NCBI GenBank assembly: GCA_947589325.1
Contig: CANQAM010000022.1
Location: 1 to 32,840, forward strand
Direction: 5' to 3'
Length of the DNA stretch: 32,840 nt
Source: an uncultured Bacteroidales bacterium
GTDB lineage: Bacteria > Bacteroidota > Bacteroidia > Bacteroidales > UBA11471
Position 1 is the stretch's first letter; every line of letters begins with the position of its first letter. A program made the position numbers and the translations under genes. The notes below the pieces were generated by a model. That model was given only the letters and a program-made list of their open reading frames with translations. It did no database searches and had not been told where the DNA came from. Positions 8,381 through 17,116 of the stretch are shown piece by piece.

Positions 8381-10078
8381 TTACCAGAAATACCAATAGA
8401 ATGCCACCGTAATGGCAAGGATTATGCAGGTGTGCACAATATCCCATTTGTTCCAGCTGGCACGGGTTTCGGCAAGCTGTTCGGGCGTCGAGGTGCCGAA
8501 TACCAGTCCTTTGATTTTATCGGTGGAAGGCGCTTCGGTGCAATAACTTACGACAATGACCACCACGAGGCAGAAAAGGAACATCCACCCGCAGAAGAAG
8601 AGCCAGTTGAGGTCGTAAAAGAGGTATTTGAACAGGGAGTCGCCTGCGGCGGTGCCGACCGTCGAATAATAGACTTTCGCGCCGAGTCGCGTCAAGCCGA
8701 TAATCATACCGGCGAGCAAGCCCCACATACCGCCTTTCGCCGACGCCCGCTTCCAGCAGATACCCAACAGGAAAGCGGCGGCGATACCCGGTGCGAGAAC
8801 CGACTGCACGTCTTGCAGGTAAGCATAGAGCACATCGCCCACGCTGCGCATGATAGGTATCCACAAGATACCCAGCAGCACGATGACCACCGTAGCCACC
8901 TGTCCGATAACCACGAGTTTTTTCTCCGAAGTCTGCGGGCGGAAACGTTTATAAAAGTCTATGGTAAAGAGCATCGACGAGGAGTTGAACAGCGAGGCGA
9001 GCGAACTCATCAGCGCCGCCAGTATTCCGCACACGACAACGCCTTTTATGCCGGCAGGCAGCAGTTTTGCCACGAGTGTCGGAAATGCCGCATCGGCATT
9101 GTGCATGCCTCCGGCAAGCAGGGGAAGGAAGCCCTCACCTCCGACAGCCAGCGACTTTTGATGCAGGGCAAAAGCAATCATGCCCGGTATGAGGAAAAGA
9201 AAGACGGGCAGCAGTTTCAGGTATGCGCCGAATATCGTTCCCCGACGCGCCTCTTTCTGGTTCTTGCCCGACAGTACGCGCTGCACGATGTACTGGTCGG
9301 TGCACCAATACCAGAATCCGATTATCGACGAGCCTATCAGCGCGCCCAGCCACGGGAAGTTCGGGTCGCTGTTGCTGCGTATCAGGCTGGTCATCGAGTC
9401 TCCGTAGTCGTTCACCGTAACGCTGCCGCAGATGCGCATCATCTCGTCCCAGCCGCCGAGTTCGCGCAGACCGAGCACGAGAATCACTATCGAACCGAGC
9501 AGCAGGATAGGCGTTTGCAGCACCGACGTGTAAAGCACCGATTTCATGCCGCCGAAAATGGTATAGAGAGCGGTGATGATTACCAGACCGATAGCGGCAA
9601 TCCAGAAGAAGTCGATGCCCCACAGCGTTTCGATGCCGAAGACCTGCTGGAATACCAGTCCGCCCGCATACACCGTTACCGCCACTTTGGTAAGCACATA
9701 GCTGATAAGGGAGATAAGCGACAGTATGGTGCGCGACTGCGGGTTATAGCGGCGTTCGAGAAACTCGGGCATGGTATAGACCATGCTGCGTGAATAGAAA
9801 GGCACGAACACCCAGCCGAGCAGCAGAATCATCCACCCCTGTATTTCCCAATGCGCCATGGCCATACCGCTCGACGCGCCGGCGCCGGCAAGTCCTATCA
9901 AATGTTCCGAACCGATGTTCGAGGCGAAAATCGAGGCGCCTATGGCTATCCACGTGGCGTCGCGACCGCCCAAGAAGTAATCTTTCGAGTCGTCCTGTTT
10001 CTGGCGCACCACCCACACGATAATGCCCACGAGGGCGATGCAGAAAAGCGCAATGACAATCCAGTCGAGTAGTTCCAT
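8381..10078 (-). CDS. Sodium:solute symporter, probable L-arabinose importer
   Basis: This 565-residue SSS-family (SGLT-like) membrane protein has about 14 hydrophobic helices starting with LDWIVIALFCIALVGIIVWVV. It also has the family segments DYFLGGRDATWIAIGASIFASNIGSEHLIGLAGAG and FVPFYSRSMVYTMPEFLERRY near the N-terminus. It would couple sodium entry to sugar uptake across the inner membrane. Arabinose specificity is inferred from its place between galM and araR, the arrangement of Bacteroides arabinose loci, and not from residues. The gap to galM is 17 bp. Confidence 0.92.
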   Translation of the reverse strand: MELLDWIVIALFCIALVGIIVWVVRQKQDDSKDYFLGGRDATWIAIGASIFASNIGSEHLIGLAGAGASSGMAMAHWEIQGWMILLLGWVFVPFYSRSMVYTMPEFLERRYNPQSRTILSLISLISYVLTKVAVTVYAGGLVFQQVFGIETLWGIDFFWIAAIGLVIITALYTIFGGMKSVLYTSVLQTPILLLGSIVILVLGLRELGGWDEMMRICGSVTVNDYGDSMTSLIRSNSDPNFPWLGALIGSSIIGFWYWCTDQYIVQRVLSGKNQKEARRGTIFGAYLKLLPVFLFLIPGMIAFALHQKSLAVGGEGFLPLLAGGMHNADAAFPTLVAKLLPAGIKGVVVCGILAALMSSLASLFNSSSMLFTIDFYKRFRPQTSEKKLVVIGQVATVVIVLLGILWIPIMRSVGDVLYAYLQDVQSVLAPGIAAAFLLGICWKRASAKGGMWGLLAGMIIGLTRLGAKVYYSTVGTAAGDSLFKYLFYDLNWLFFCGWMFLFCLVVVIVVSYCTEAPSTDKIKGLVFGTSTPEQLAETRASWNKWDIVHTCIILAITVAFYWYFW

Positions 10079-10095
10079 GATATTTTAATTAGAGG

Positions 10096-11226
10096 TTATT
10101 GTTCCGTGAAAAAGGTGTAAATGCAGAGGCTCTCGTATTTCTCGCCCGGGCGCAGCAGGGTCGAAGGGAAATTCGGCTTGTTGGGGCTGTCGGGGTAGTG
10201 CTGCGTTTCGAGGCACACGGCAGCGCGGCTGTTATATACGATGTCGTTTTTCCCTTTCACCGTACCGTCGAGGAAATTGCCCGAATAAATCTGAATGCCC
10301 GGTTCGGTCGTGCGCACCGTCAAGCCGATACCCGACTCCGGCGACACCAGCCGCACGGCTTCCCGTTCGGCATCGCCGGCAGCGGCAAGCACCCAGTTAT
10401 GGTCGTAACCGTTGCCGTTGGCAAGCTGTTCATCGTCGATATGCAGACGTGCCCCGATGGCGGCAGGGGTGCGGAAATCCATCGGCGTGCCCTCCACCGG
10501 AGCTATCTCGCCCGTAGTCATATAGGTGCTATCGATCGGTGTATAACTGTCGGCATCTACGGTGAGAATATGGTCGAGAATCGTCCGGTGCGGATTGCCC
10601 GAAAGATTGAAATAAGAATGGTTGGTCATGTTGATGACCGTCGGGGCGTCGGTCGTCGCTTCGTAGGCGATGACGAGGGCATTGTCGTCGGTAAGCGTAT
10701 ACGTTACTTTGGCCTCGACGTTTCCAGGGAAGCCTTCGTCGCCGTCGGGCGAGTGCATCACGAGTTCGAGGGTCTTCCGGTCGGATTGGACGGCATCATA
10801 CACTTTATACTGCCACCCGTTGGGGCCTCCGTGCAGGCAATGTCCGAAATTGTTTTGCGGCAGTTGCAGCGTATCGCCGGCGATAGGCAGGCGGCCGCCG
10901 GCGATACGGTTGGCATAGCGGCCTATCGACGCGCCGAAGTCCGACGGTATCGTGCGGTAATCTTCGATGTTGTCGAATCCCAGCACCACGTCGCGCAGCG
11001 TGCCGGTGCGGTCGGGCACCATAAGCGAAACGATGCGTCCGCCGAAGTTGGTGATGCACACCTCCATACCCGAGTCGTTGCTCAGCGTATAGAGGGTGAC
11101 GGGCTTCCCGTCGATGACGGCAAGAAAATCGTCGGCGTTCAGTCCCGATTGCGTGGTTGCCGTCCGCTGCGAGCAGCCGCCGCACAGCAGGGCTGCCGCA
11201 AGAAGTGTCGAAAAAATAGGTCTCAT
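10096..11226 (-). CDS. galM: Aldose 1-epimerase, lipoprotein or periplasmic
   Basis: I chose the ATG at 11226 because it opens a clean lipoprotein-type signal (MRPIFSTLLAAALLCGGC, Cys18 as candidate lipidation site). The frame extends 26 codons further upstream, but through the promoter. The 376-residue product is a galactose mutarotase fold enzyme: NRIAGG at 106-111, His132 in LHGG, His203 in TNHSYFNL and Glu340 in VCLETQHYPDSPN give the expected catalytic His/Glu set. It equilibrates alpha and beta anomers of aldoses, here presumably arabinose in the periplasm before uptake. It is the first gene of the arabinose operon. Confidence 0.93.
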   Translation of the reverse strand: MRPIFSTLLAAALLCGGCSQRTATTQSGLNADDFLAVIDGKPVTLYTLSNDSGMEVCITNFGGRIVSLMVPDRTGTLRDVVLGFDNIEDYRTIPSDFGASIGRYANRIAGGRLPIAGDTLQLPQNNFGHCLHGGPNGWQYKVYDAVQSDRKTLELVMHSPDGDEGFPGNVEAKVTYTLTDDNALVIAYEATTDAPTVINMTNHSYFNLSGNPHRTILDHILTVDADSYTPIDSTYMTTGEIAPVEGTPMDFRTPAAIGARLHIDDEQLANGNGYDHNWVLAAAGDAEREAVRLVSPESGIGLTVRTTEPGIQIYSGNFLDGTVKGKNDIVYNSRAAVCLETQHYPDSPNKPNFPSTLLRPGEKYESLCIYTFFTEQ

Positions 11227-11270
11227 ATCGGTATGTTTTTTTGAAGTTTTTACTCGTGAGCGCATTAAAC

Positions 11271-11304
11271 AGTGTAAAAATAACACTTGTTTTTCTTGCG
11301 GCAA
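11271..11304 (-). promoter_or_regulatory. Promoter of the arabinose operon with overlapping candidate AraR operator
   Basis: On the minus strand a TTG (11304-11302) is followed after 19 bp by TATTTTTA (11282-11275), close to the Bacteroides -33/-7 pair TTTG...TAnnTTTG. The inverted repeat AGTGT-N7-ACACT (11271-11287) covers the -7 box, which is where a repressor site would be expected. The leader to the galM ATG would be about 40 nt. That AraR binds here is inferred. Confidence 0.6.
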
Positions 11305-11410
11305 CTTTTTTTGATATGTTCTTTAACATAAAACCTGTTTTTGCCCCGAAAAAGAAGAAAATATCCACTGTTCTGCCGCCGGCAGACCCGACACAACAGG
11401 GCATAAAGCA

Positions 11411-11443
11411 CGCGGGGAAAAGAAAAATTTTCTTTTCCCCGCG
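11411..11443 (-). terminator. Hairpin after nadB, probable terminator
   Basis: A perfect 16-bp inverted repeat (11411-11426 with 11428-11443, outer CGCGGGG) has a one-base centre. It lies 17 bp after the nadB stop and separates nadB from the arabinose promoter. There is no T-run after the stem, but the 3' arm itself is T-rich. Confidence 0.6.
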
Positions 11444-11459
11444 TCCGTATGTATTAAAA

Positions 11460-13025
11460 TCATTTTCTCGGATAGTCGATGGTGTAGTGCAGCCCGCGGC
11501 TCTCTTTCCGCTCCATTGCCTGACGGGTAATCAGGTAGCCCACGTTTATCATGTTGCGCAGTTCGCATATTTCGCGGGAGGCTTTGCTGCGTTTGAAGAG
11601 GCTTTCCGTTTCCTCGTAGAGTATGTCGAGGCGGTTCCACGCACGGGTGAGGCGCACGTTGCTGCGCACGATGCCCACGTACGATTCCATGATTTGGTTC
11701 ACCTCTTTCATGCTCTGGGTGATGAGTATACGCTCCTCGTTGGTGATGGTGCCCTCGTCGTTCCATTCGGGAATATCGGTATTGAAGTCGTAGCGGTCGA
11801 GCACCGAGAGGGCGTGGCGGGCGGCAGCGTCGGCATACACGATGGCTTCGATGAGCGAGTTCGATGCCAGACGGTTTCCGCCGTGCAGACCCGTGCAGGA
11901 ACATTCGCCGAGTGCGTAGAGGCGTTTGATGCTCGACTGTCCGTCGAGATCGACCTTGATGCCGCCGCACAGGTAGTGGGCGGCGGGAGCCACCGGTATG
12001 TAGTCGCGGGTGATGTCTATGCCTATGTCGAGGCAGTGTTTGTAGATGTTGGGGAAGTGGCGTTTCGTTTCTTCGGCGTCTTTGTGGGTAACGTCGAGAT
12101 ACACGTGGTCGTCGCCGCGCTGTTTCATTTCGTTGTCGATGGCGCGTGCCACGATGTCGCGCGGGGCGAGCGAGAGGCGCGGGTCGTATTTCTGCATGAA
12201 CTCCGCCCCGTCGAGTGTGCGCAGCACGGCGCCGTAGCCGCGCATGGCTTCGGTGATGAGGAAGCTGGGGCGGTCGCCCGGGTGGAAAAGGGCGGTCGGG
12301 TGGAACTGTATAAATTCCATATCTTTCACGGCGCCTTTGGCGCGATACACCATGGCTATGCCGTCGCCCGTCGCCACGAGCGGGTTGGTGGTGTTGCGGT
12401 ACACGGCTTCGCAGCCGCCCGTCGCCATGACGGTAACTTTCGACAGGAACGTATCGACACGTCCCGTCGCCTCGTCGAGCACGTATGCGCCGAAGCATTT
12501 GATGCCCGGTGTGTAGCGGGTTACGATGATGCCCAAGTGGTGCTGCGTGATGATTTCGACCGCGAAATGGTTTTTGAATACGGTGATGTTGGGGTGCGCC
12601 TCCACCGCCCGTATGAGGCTGGTCTGTATTTCGGCGCCGGTATTGTCTTTATGGTGCAGTATGCGGAATTCCGAATGTCCGCCCTCCTTGTGCAGGTCGT
12701 ATTCGCCGTTTTCCTTTTTGTCGAATTGCACGCCCCACTCCACCAGTTGTTTGATTTGGGCGGGGGCTTCGCGCACCACTTTTTCCACCGCGCGAATGTC
12801 GTTGATGCGGTCGCCGGCGATGAGGGTATCTTCGATATGTTTCTCGAAATTATCGACGACGGTATTGGTAACAGAGGCGATGCCGCCCTGTGCGAAATAG
12901 GTGTTCGCCTCTTCCATGCCTGCTTTGCAGATGAGGGCGACGCTCCCTTTGTGCGCCGTTTTCAGGGCGAAGCTCATGCCGGCAATGCCGGAACCTATGA
13001 CCAAAAAATCGAATTTGCGTACCAT
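11460..13025 (-). CDS. nadB: L-aspartate oxidase
   Basis: This 521-residue flavoprotein oxidises L-aspartate to iminoaspartate, the first step of de novo NAD synthesis. The start is the ATG at 13025, which opens MVRKFDFLVIGSGIAGMSFA with the FAD-binding GSGIAG. The open frame continues far upstream, but through the intergenic promoter and antisense to the carbonic anhydrase. Further family marks are FAQGGIASV, EGGHSEFRILHHKDNTG, the substrate-site FHPTALF, GECSCTGLHGGNRLASNSLIE near the end of the FAD domain, and the helical C-terminus. No nadA or nadC is present in the window. Confidence 0.95.
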   Translation of the reverse strand: MVRKFDFLVIGSGIAGMSFALKTAHKGSVALICKAGMEEANTYFAQGGIASVTNTVVDNFEKHIEDTLIAGDRINDIRAVEKVVREAPAQIKQLVEWGVQFDKKENGEYDLHKEGGHSEFRILHHKDNTGAEIQTSLIRAVEAHPNITVFKNHFAVEIITQHHLGIIVTRYTPGIKCFGAYVLDEATGRVDTFLSKVTVMATGGCEAVYRNTTNPLVATGDGIAMVYRAKGAVKDMEFIQFHPTALFHPGDRPSFLITEAMRGYGAVLRTLDGAEFMQKYDPRLSLAPRDIVARAIDNEMKQRGDDHVYLDVTHKDAEETKRHFPNIYKHCLDIGIDITRDYIPVAPAAHYLCGGIKVDLDGQSSIKRLYALGECSCTGLHGGNRLASNSLIEAIVYADAAARHALSVLDRYDFNTDIPEWNDEGTITNEERILITQSMKEVNQIMESYVGIVRSNVRLTRAWNRLDILYEETESLFKRSKASREICELRNMINVGYLITRQAMERKESRGLHYTIDYPRK

Positions 13026-13067
13026 TTTCTCTCTTTCTCGGGGACGGATATGCCGCTCCTCCGACGG

Positions 13068-13075
13068 CAAAGATA
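13068..13075 (-). promoter_or_regulatory. -7 box for nadB
   Basis: TATCTTTG (minus strand) exactly matches TAnnTTTG, 42 bp before the nadB ATG. No good -33 match is visible. Confidence 0.5.
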
Positions 13076-13159
13076 CGATTTTATCCCGTATCTTGTTCTG
13101 CGGGAGGGAGGTTTTCGCGAATACCTTGCCGAGCCGCCGAAAGAAAAAAGAGAAAAATC

Positions 13160-13191
13160 TTTCCGATAATCGTTTTTTCGGAATATATTTG
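13160..13191 (+). promoter_or_regulatory. Promoter of carbonic anhydrase
   Basis: TTTC (13160-13163) is followed after 20 bp by TATATTTG (13184-13191), close to the Bacteroides -33/-7 consensus. The ATG is 30 bp downstream. Confidence 0.65.
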
Positions 13192-13220
13192 TACGGTTTC
13201 ACTTCTAAACGGAACGTACC

Positions 13221-13769
13221 ATGATAGACAAGATTCTCGAATACAACCGCCGTTTCGTGGCGGAAAAGGGGTATGAAAAATTCATCACCGACAAATACCC
13301 CGACAAGCGCATCGCCATTGTTACCTGCATGGACACGCGGCTGGTCGAGTTGCTGCCCGCCGCGCTCGGCCTCAAAAACGGCGATGTGAAAATCATCAAA
13401 AATGCCGGTGCCACCATTACAAATCCCTTCGACAGCACCATGCGCAGCCTGTTGGTGGCGATTTACGAGTTGGGGGTAAACGAAGTCATGATTATCGGAC
13501 ACACGCAGTGCGGCGTGCAGGGCATGGACAGTGCCGAGATGCTGCATCTCATGCGCGAGCGCGGCATTCCCGACCGCCACATCACGCTCATGAAGCACTG
13601 CGGCATCGACCTCGACAGCTGGCTGCACGGATTCGACGACACCGAAACCGCCGTGCTCGAAACCGTCGAGTTGGTGCGCAACCACCCGCTCATGCCCGCC
13701 GACGTCGTCGTGCGAGGCTACATCATGGACTCCGTTACCGGCGCCCTCACCCCGCTCGGCGACAAGTAG
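13221..13769 (+). CDS. Beta-class carbonic anhydrase
   Basis: This is a 182-residue beta-carbonic anhydrase. The zinc site is visible as Cys36 with the Asp38-Arg40 dyad in TCMDTR, and His94/Cys97 in GHTQCG. It interconverts CO2 and bicarbonate in the cytosol and is a short member without N-terminal extension. It is transcribed divergently from nadB. Its stop lies only 6 bp from the stop of the convergent acetylesterase gene, so their 3' ends must overlap as transcripts. Confidence 0.95.
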   Translation: MIDKILEYNRRFVAEKGYEKFITDKYPDKRIAIVTCMDTRLVELLPAALGLKNGDVKIIKNAGATITNPFDSTMRSLLVAIYELGVNEVMIIGHTQCGVQGMDSAEMLHLMRERGIPDRHITLMKHCGIDLDSWLHGFDDTETAVLETVELVRNHPLMPADVVVRGYIMDSVTGALTPLGDK

Positions 13770-13775
13770 GGCGCA

Positions 13776-15047
13776 TCAGTTGCCGTCGGGCTTTTCTATT
13801 TCGGTAAAGGGGCTGAGGTCCCACACGAACGCATCAGGGTCGTCGGGGTGCGACGGGTCGTACCCCGTAAAATCCTTTATTTCGCGGGCGATGCCCAATT
13901 TCAGGTCTTTCATGCCTTGCAGCACGCATTTGGCGATTTGGTAAGCCCCGTAGGGGTTGAAGTGCGTATTGTCTTCGAGCGCCTGCGTCTGACCCGGGTA
14001 GGTATTGGCGGGGTAGTGCACGAATGCGCGTTTCGACCCCTCCGCGCCCAATGTTTCGTAAAGCGTGCGCGTCATTTCGTTCAGTTCCACCACCGGCACG
14101 CCCTCTTCGGCGGCGAGGGTGCGCATGGCGGCAGGATATTCGCCGTGCGTGTCCTGTATCTTGCCGTCGTCGCCGAAGCTCCGGCGCTGCGTCGGCGTTA
14201 CGAATACGATGTGCGCACCTTTCGCCCGCGCCTGCTCGATATAGGTTTTCAGGCTTTGGTAGTACGATGTCCACGGGCCCTTGCCTTTACCTTTCTGTTT
14301 CTCGTCGTTATGTCCGAACTCCACGAACACCCAGTCGCCCGCTTTCATCTGGGTCAATGCCTTGTCGAAGCGGCGGGCGGCGAGGAATGTGTTTGCCGAC
14401 TCTCCGCTCTCGGCATAATTGGCTATTGCCACTTTCTCCGAGAAAAAGCGCGGAATCATCTGTCCCCAGCTGCCCCACGGTTCGTTGTCTTGGTCTACCA
14501 CCGTCGAGTTGCCGCAGAGGAATACCGTCGTGACTTTCTTCGCCGGCTCTATGCGCACCTCGGCCACGCGCGGCGCCGGTCCGTTGAATTCCAGCGTCAG
14601 TTTGTCGTCCCAATTCAGTTTTTTGCGTTCGCGCGGTTTTATGCGCACCCGTTCCGTGTTCGAGATGCGCGTGGTGCGTTTGTTCACGATGAACGTATGT
14701 TCCGAAAAACTTCCGGCGGCGGTGGCTTGACGCTCCACGAAAAGCCGGCGCGATTCGCCCCGCACCGTCGTTTCTCCCGCCGATGCCGGCGAACCCAGCC
14801 GCACCGTCACGCGATAATTGCCGTCGGGCACCCGCACCGAGAAAAAGAACGGCGCATTGCTCCCCTGCTGCGGAGCTCCTTGCAGGTCGTAGCCGTAGCC
14901 CGTCGTGTCGTTGTAGAGCGTCGCCGCCGTTACGGCAACATAGCCTTTGCGCGGCTTCCCGCCCGTGAAGTCGAACCGGTAAACCTCTTTCGCGCCCACG
15001 CCGGCGGCGCACATTCCCAATAGAAAAATGATGAGTTTCGTTTTCAT
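13776..15047 (-). CDS. CE12-type rhamnogalacturonan acetylesterase (SGNH hydrolase), exported
   Basis: I chose the ATG at 15047, which gives a signal peptide (MKTKLIIFLLGMCAAGVGAK) and 423 residues. Residues about 21-165 form an N-terminal beta-sandwich (YRFDFTGGKPRKGY...). The SGNH hydrolase follows, with GNST at 179-182 (nucleophile Ser181), the block II glycine in SGES, GHND at 245-248 and DNTHFN at 359-364 (catalytic Asp/His). The family removes acetyl groups from rhamnogalacturonan. A second SGNH domain lies in the pectin gene at 28,895, so the two probably serve the same substrate. Other plant-polysaccharide acetyl esters remain possible. Confidence 0.9.
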   Translation of the reverse strand: MKTKLIIFLLGMCAAGVGAKEVYRFDFTGGKPRKGYVAVTAATLYNDTTGYGYDLQGAPQQGSNAPFFFSVRVPDGNYRVTVRLGSPASAGETTVRGESRRLFVERQATAAGSFSEHTFIVNKRTTRISNTERVRIKPRERKKLNWDDKLTLEFNGPAPRVAEVRIEPAKKVTTVFLCGNSTVVDQDNEPWGSWGQMIPRFFSEKVAIANYAESGESANTFLAARRFDKALTQMKAGDWVFVEFGHNDEKQKGKGKGPWTSYYQSLKTYIEQARAKGAHIVFVTPTQRRSFGDDGKIQDTHGEYPAAMRTLAAEEGVPVVELNEMTRTLYETLGAEGSKRAFVHYPANTYPGQTQALEDNTHFNPYGAYQIAKCVLQGMKDLKLGIAREIKDFTGYDPSHPDDPDAFVWDLSPFTEIEKPDGN

Positions 15048-15101
15048 GGCATAAAAACTTTCGGTTTCGGGCGGCGAAAAAACACAGTGCCGCCGTTTCT
15101 G

Positions 15102-15109
15102 CAAAGATA
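15102..15109 (-). promoter_or_regulatory. -7 box for the acetylesterase gene
   Basis: TATCTTTG on the minus strand lies 54 bp before the ATG at 15047. No clear -33 element is seen. Confidence 0.45.
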
Positions 15110-15180
15110 GAAAAACTCTGCGACATACCGCGCGGCAGAGGCACAAAAAAGAATCGGGTGCCCGCCGCTCCGGCACCCGA

Positions 15181-15272
15181 CTCACAACTTGGCGCATTTT
15201 CAACTCACAACTTGGCGACTTTTCACCTCACAGTTTGGCGCATTTTCGTTTCACAGTTTGGCAAAATTTCTT
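15181..15272. repeat. Left 23-bp tandem array of ATPase cassette A (4 units)
   Basis: Four units start at 15181, 15204, 15227 and 15250 with an exact 23-bp period. Their core is CTCACAACTTGGCGCATTTT. Units alternate between GGCGCATTTT and GGCGACTTTT, giving a 46-bp higher-order period; the last unit is diverged (GGCAAAATTT). They have the same orientation as the array on the other side of the ATPase gene. There are no spacers between units. Confidence 0.93.
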
Positions 15273-15301
15273 TCTCCCGAAAGCGGTGCGGGCGCCCGAA
15301 A

Positions 15302-16579
15302 TCAATCTTTCAAGCAGCCTATCGGCACCACCAAAACGCCGTCTTTGCGGCGGTAGGCATACTTGCCCGTGCCCGTGAGTACCATCAGGAACGAAGGCGC
15401 GCGCATTCTGTCCGTATCGATTCGTTCCGCCAGCACCCGCAGCGTTTTCGCGCCCGCCTCCACCTGTTCGTCGCCGCCGAGTTTCACCTCGGCCAAGCCG
15501 TATTTTCCGTTGCGCAGATGTATCACGGCGTCGCACTCCGCCCCCGATTTGTCGCGGTAGTGGTACACCGTTCCGCCCAGCGCGTCGGCATACACGCGGA
15601 GGTCGCGCACGCACAGCGTTTCAAAGAAAAGGCCCATGGTCCGCAGGTCGCCTATCAGGTCGGCGGGGCCGATGCCCAGTGCGGCGACGCCTATCGACGG
15701 ATCCGAAAAATACCTCGTGTCCGACGTGCGTATAGCCGTCCGGCTCCGCAGGTTCGGGTTCCACGCCGGCGAATCTTCGAGGACGAAAATTTTTTTCAGG
15801 GCGGCGATATACGACGTTACCGTTTCGCGGATATCCGTCACGCCGTCGCACGTCGCTATGTCGTCGCACAGCGTGTTCACCGTTGCCGCAGTCGCCTGAT
15901 TTCGGGCGAGCGAGCGGAGTATGCGTTTGGCGCGTTCGGGGTCGCGTTCCACGCCGTCGGCGCGCGAGATATCCGAGTTCACCACCCCGTCGAAGTAGTC
16001 GTAAGCCTGTTCGAGAGCCTCGCCGCGGGCAAGGGTTACCGCGCGCGGCCACCCTCCGCGGCATATCAGGCGGGCAATGGCGTCGAGGTCGAGGCCGTTC
16101 GTCGCAAACACCTCCCCCGCCGCCTCGTCGAACAGCCCACGCAGACTCACCTCGCCCGTCGAGTCGCCCGACTCGTACAAGCTCATCGTGCGCATCGTCA
16201 GCCACGCAAAACGCCCCGTGCCCGTGTGATGTATCCGGCTCCGGTCTGCCGGCACGGCCGACCCCGTCAGGATAAAATGCCCCATACCCTCGCGGTGGTC
16301 TACCTCGTAGCGTACCGTGTCCCACAGCTGCGGCGCGAGCTGCCATTCGTCTATCAGGCGCGGCGTAGCGCCTTCCAACAGTTTTTTCGGCGACACGTCA
16401 GCCAGCTCCATATTTTGGCGCATCGTTTCCGAATCGTCCATATAGAGTATGCTGCGGGCCTGCTGCTCGGCCGTCGTCGTTTTGCCGCACCATTTCGGGC
16501 CCTGTATCAACACGGCCCCCATGCTCCTCAATTTTCGCCCCAATATTTCATCGGCGATGCGTGCTCTGTACTTTTTCAT
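15302..16579 (-). CDS. AAA_14/DUF4143 P-loop ATPase, cassette A
   Basis: This 425-residue protein has an N-terminal ATPase core: Walker A GPKWCGKTT at 27-35, Walker B LIDEWQ at 75-80 and a sensor-like LTGSA near 105. The DUF4143 C-terminal domain carries ECDAVIHLRNGKYGLAEVKLG, a D...ExK arrangement like PD-(D/E)XK nucleases. Its biological role is unknown; the family is often present in many copies in Bacteroidales. It is homologous end to end to the protein at 26,265, including SPAWNPNLRSRTAIR and the PIGCLKD end. The gene is boxed in by 23-bp repeat arrays 30 bp after its stop and 78 bp before its start, so it looks like a single-gene cassette. Confidence 0.9.
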   Translation of the reverse strand: MKKYRARIADEILGRKLRSMGAVLIQGPKWCGKTTTAEQQARSILYMDDSETMRQNMELADVSPKKLLEGATPRLIDEWQLAPQLWDTVRYEVDHREGMGHFILTGSAVPADRSRIHHTGTGRFAWLTMRTMSLYESGDSTGEVSLRGLFDEAAGEVFATNGLDLDAIARLICRGGWPRAVTLARGEALEQAYDYFDGVVNSDISRADGVERDPERAKRILRSLARNQATAATVNTLCDDIATCDGVTDIRETVTSYIAALKKIFVLEDSPAWNPNLRSRTAIRTSDTRYFSDPSIGVAALGIGPADLIGDLRTMGLFFETLCVRDLRVYADALGGTVYHYRDKSGAECDAVIHLRNGKYGLAEVKLGGDEQVEAGAKTLRVLAERIDTDRMRAPSFLMVLTGTGKYAYRRKDGVLVVPIGCLKD

Positions 16580-16633
16580 AGCAGACGTTACTTTAATTTA
16601 TACCACACTGATTAACAATATATTTTTTCTCTG

Positions 16634-16664
16634 CAAAGATAATACTTTTTTTTGAAACTCACAA
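16634..16664 (-). promoter_or_regulatory. Promoter of ATPase A, reaching into the repeat array
   Basis: TATCTTTG (16641-16634, minus strand) lies 54 bp before the ATG. A TTG 20 bp upstream (16664-16662) falls inside the first repeat unit. The flanking sequence resembles the matching junction of cassette B. Confidence 0.55.
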
Positions 16665-16772
16665 CTTGGCGACTTTTTAACTCACAAGTTGGCGCATTTT
16701 CGTTTCACAGTTTGGCGACTTTTCGACTCACAAGTTGGCGCATTTTCACCTCACAACTTGGCACGCTTTCCG
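16658..16772. repeat. Right 23-bp tandem array of ATPase cassette A (5 units)
   Basis: Five units start at 16658, 16681, 16704, 16727 and 16750, exactly 23 bp apart, direct with respect to the left array. The GGCGACTTTT and GGCGCATTTT variants alternate, and the last unit is diverged (GGCACGCTTT). Confidence 0.93.
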
Positions 16773-17062
16773 CCGCGCAAAAGCGCAGCGCGCGGGTGGG
16801 GAAAACGGGACGGGCTTTCTCTTATGATAAAAACGGGCGCAAGGGTTCACCCTTTTCTCCGCACGGCTGCGCCGTGCGGATCCGCTCTCCTCCGCCTTGC
16901 GGAGGGCTTAAATGCCCGACCCGCGCAGGCGCCGTTGTTGCTGCGCGGTGATATAGTTGCTCTTTCTGCAAGGTGGTGCATCGCGCGGCGACGGCCCGCG
17001 CTCGCGGGCTTTTCTTCCGTGCGGAGTAGGGCAATGCTCCCGCGTCAAGCCGGTGCGCCGCA

Positions 17063-17116
17063 CGGGTGGAGAAACTCCCCACAACAGACTATACAAAACC
17101 CACTTCCACCTCACCA
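17063..17116 (+). repeat. Inverted-repeat arm 1a (partner 24517-24570)
   Basis: About 54 bp, including CCACAACAGACTATACAAAA, recurs with few mismatches in reverse complement at 24517-24570 in island 2. Confidence 0.85.

Noticed and set aside
13026-13685. N-terminal extension of NadB
   Set aside because: The extension crosses the intergenic promoter and lies antisense to carbonic anhydrase. The normal FAD-binding start is at 13025.
15181-16772. CRISPR array
   Set aside because: Units are contiguous with no spacers between them, and no cas genes are present.
16652-16951. A 99-codon plus-strand frame across the right array of cassette A
   Set aside because: The 23-bp period shifts the frame at each unit, and the peptide only mirrors the DNA repeat.
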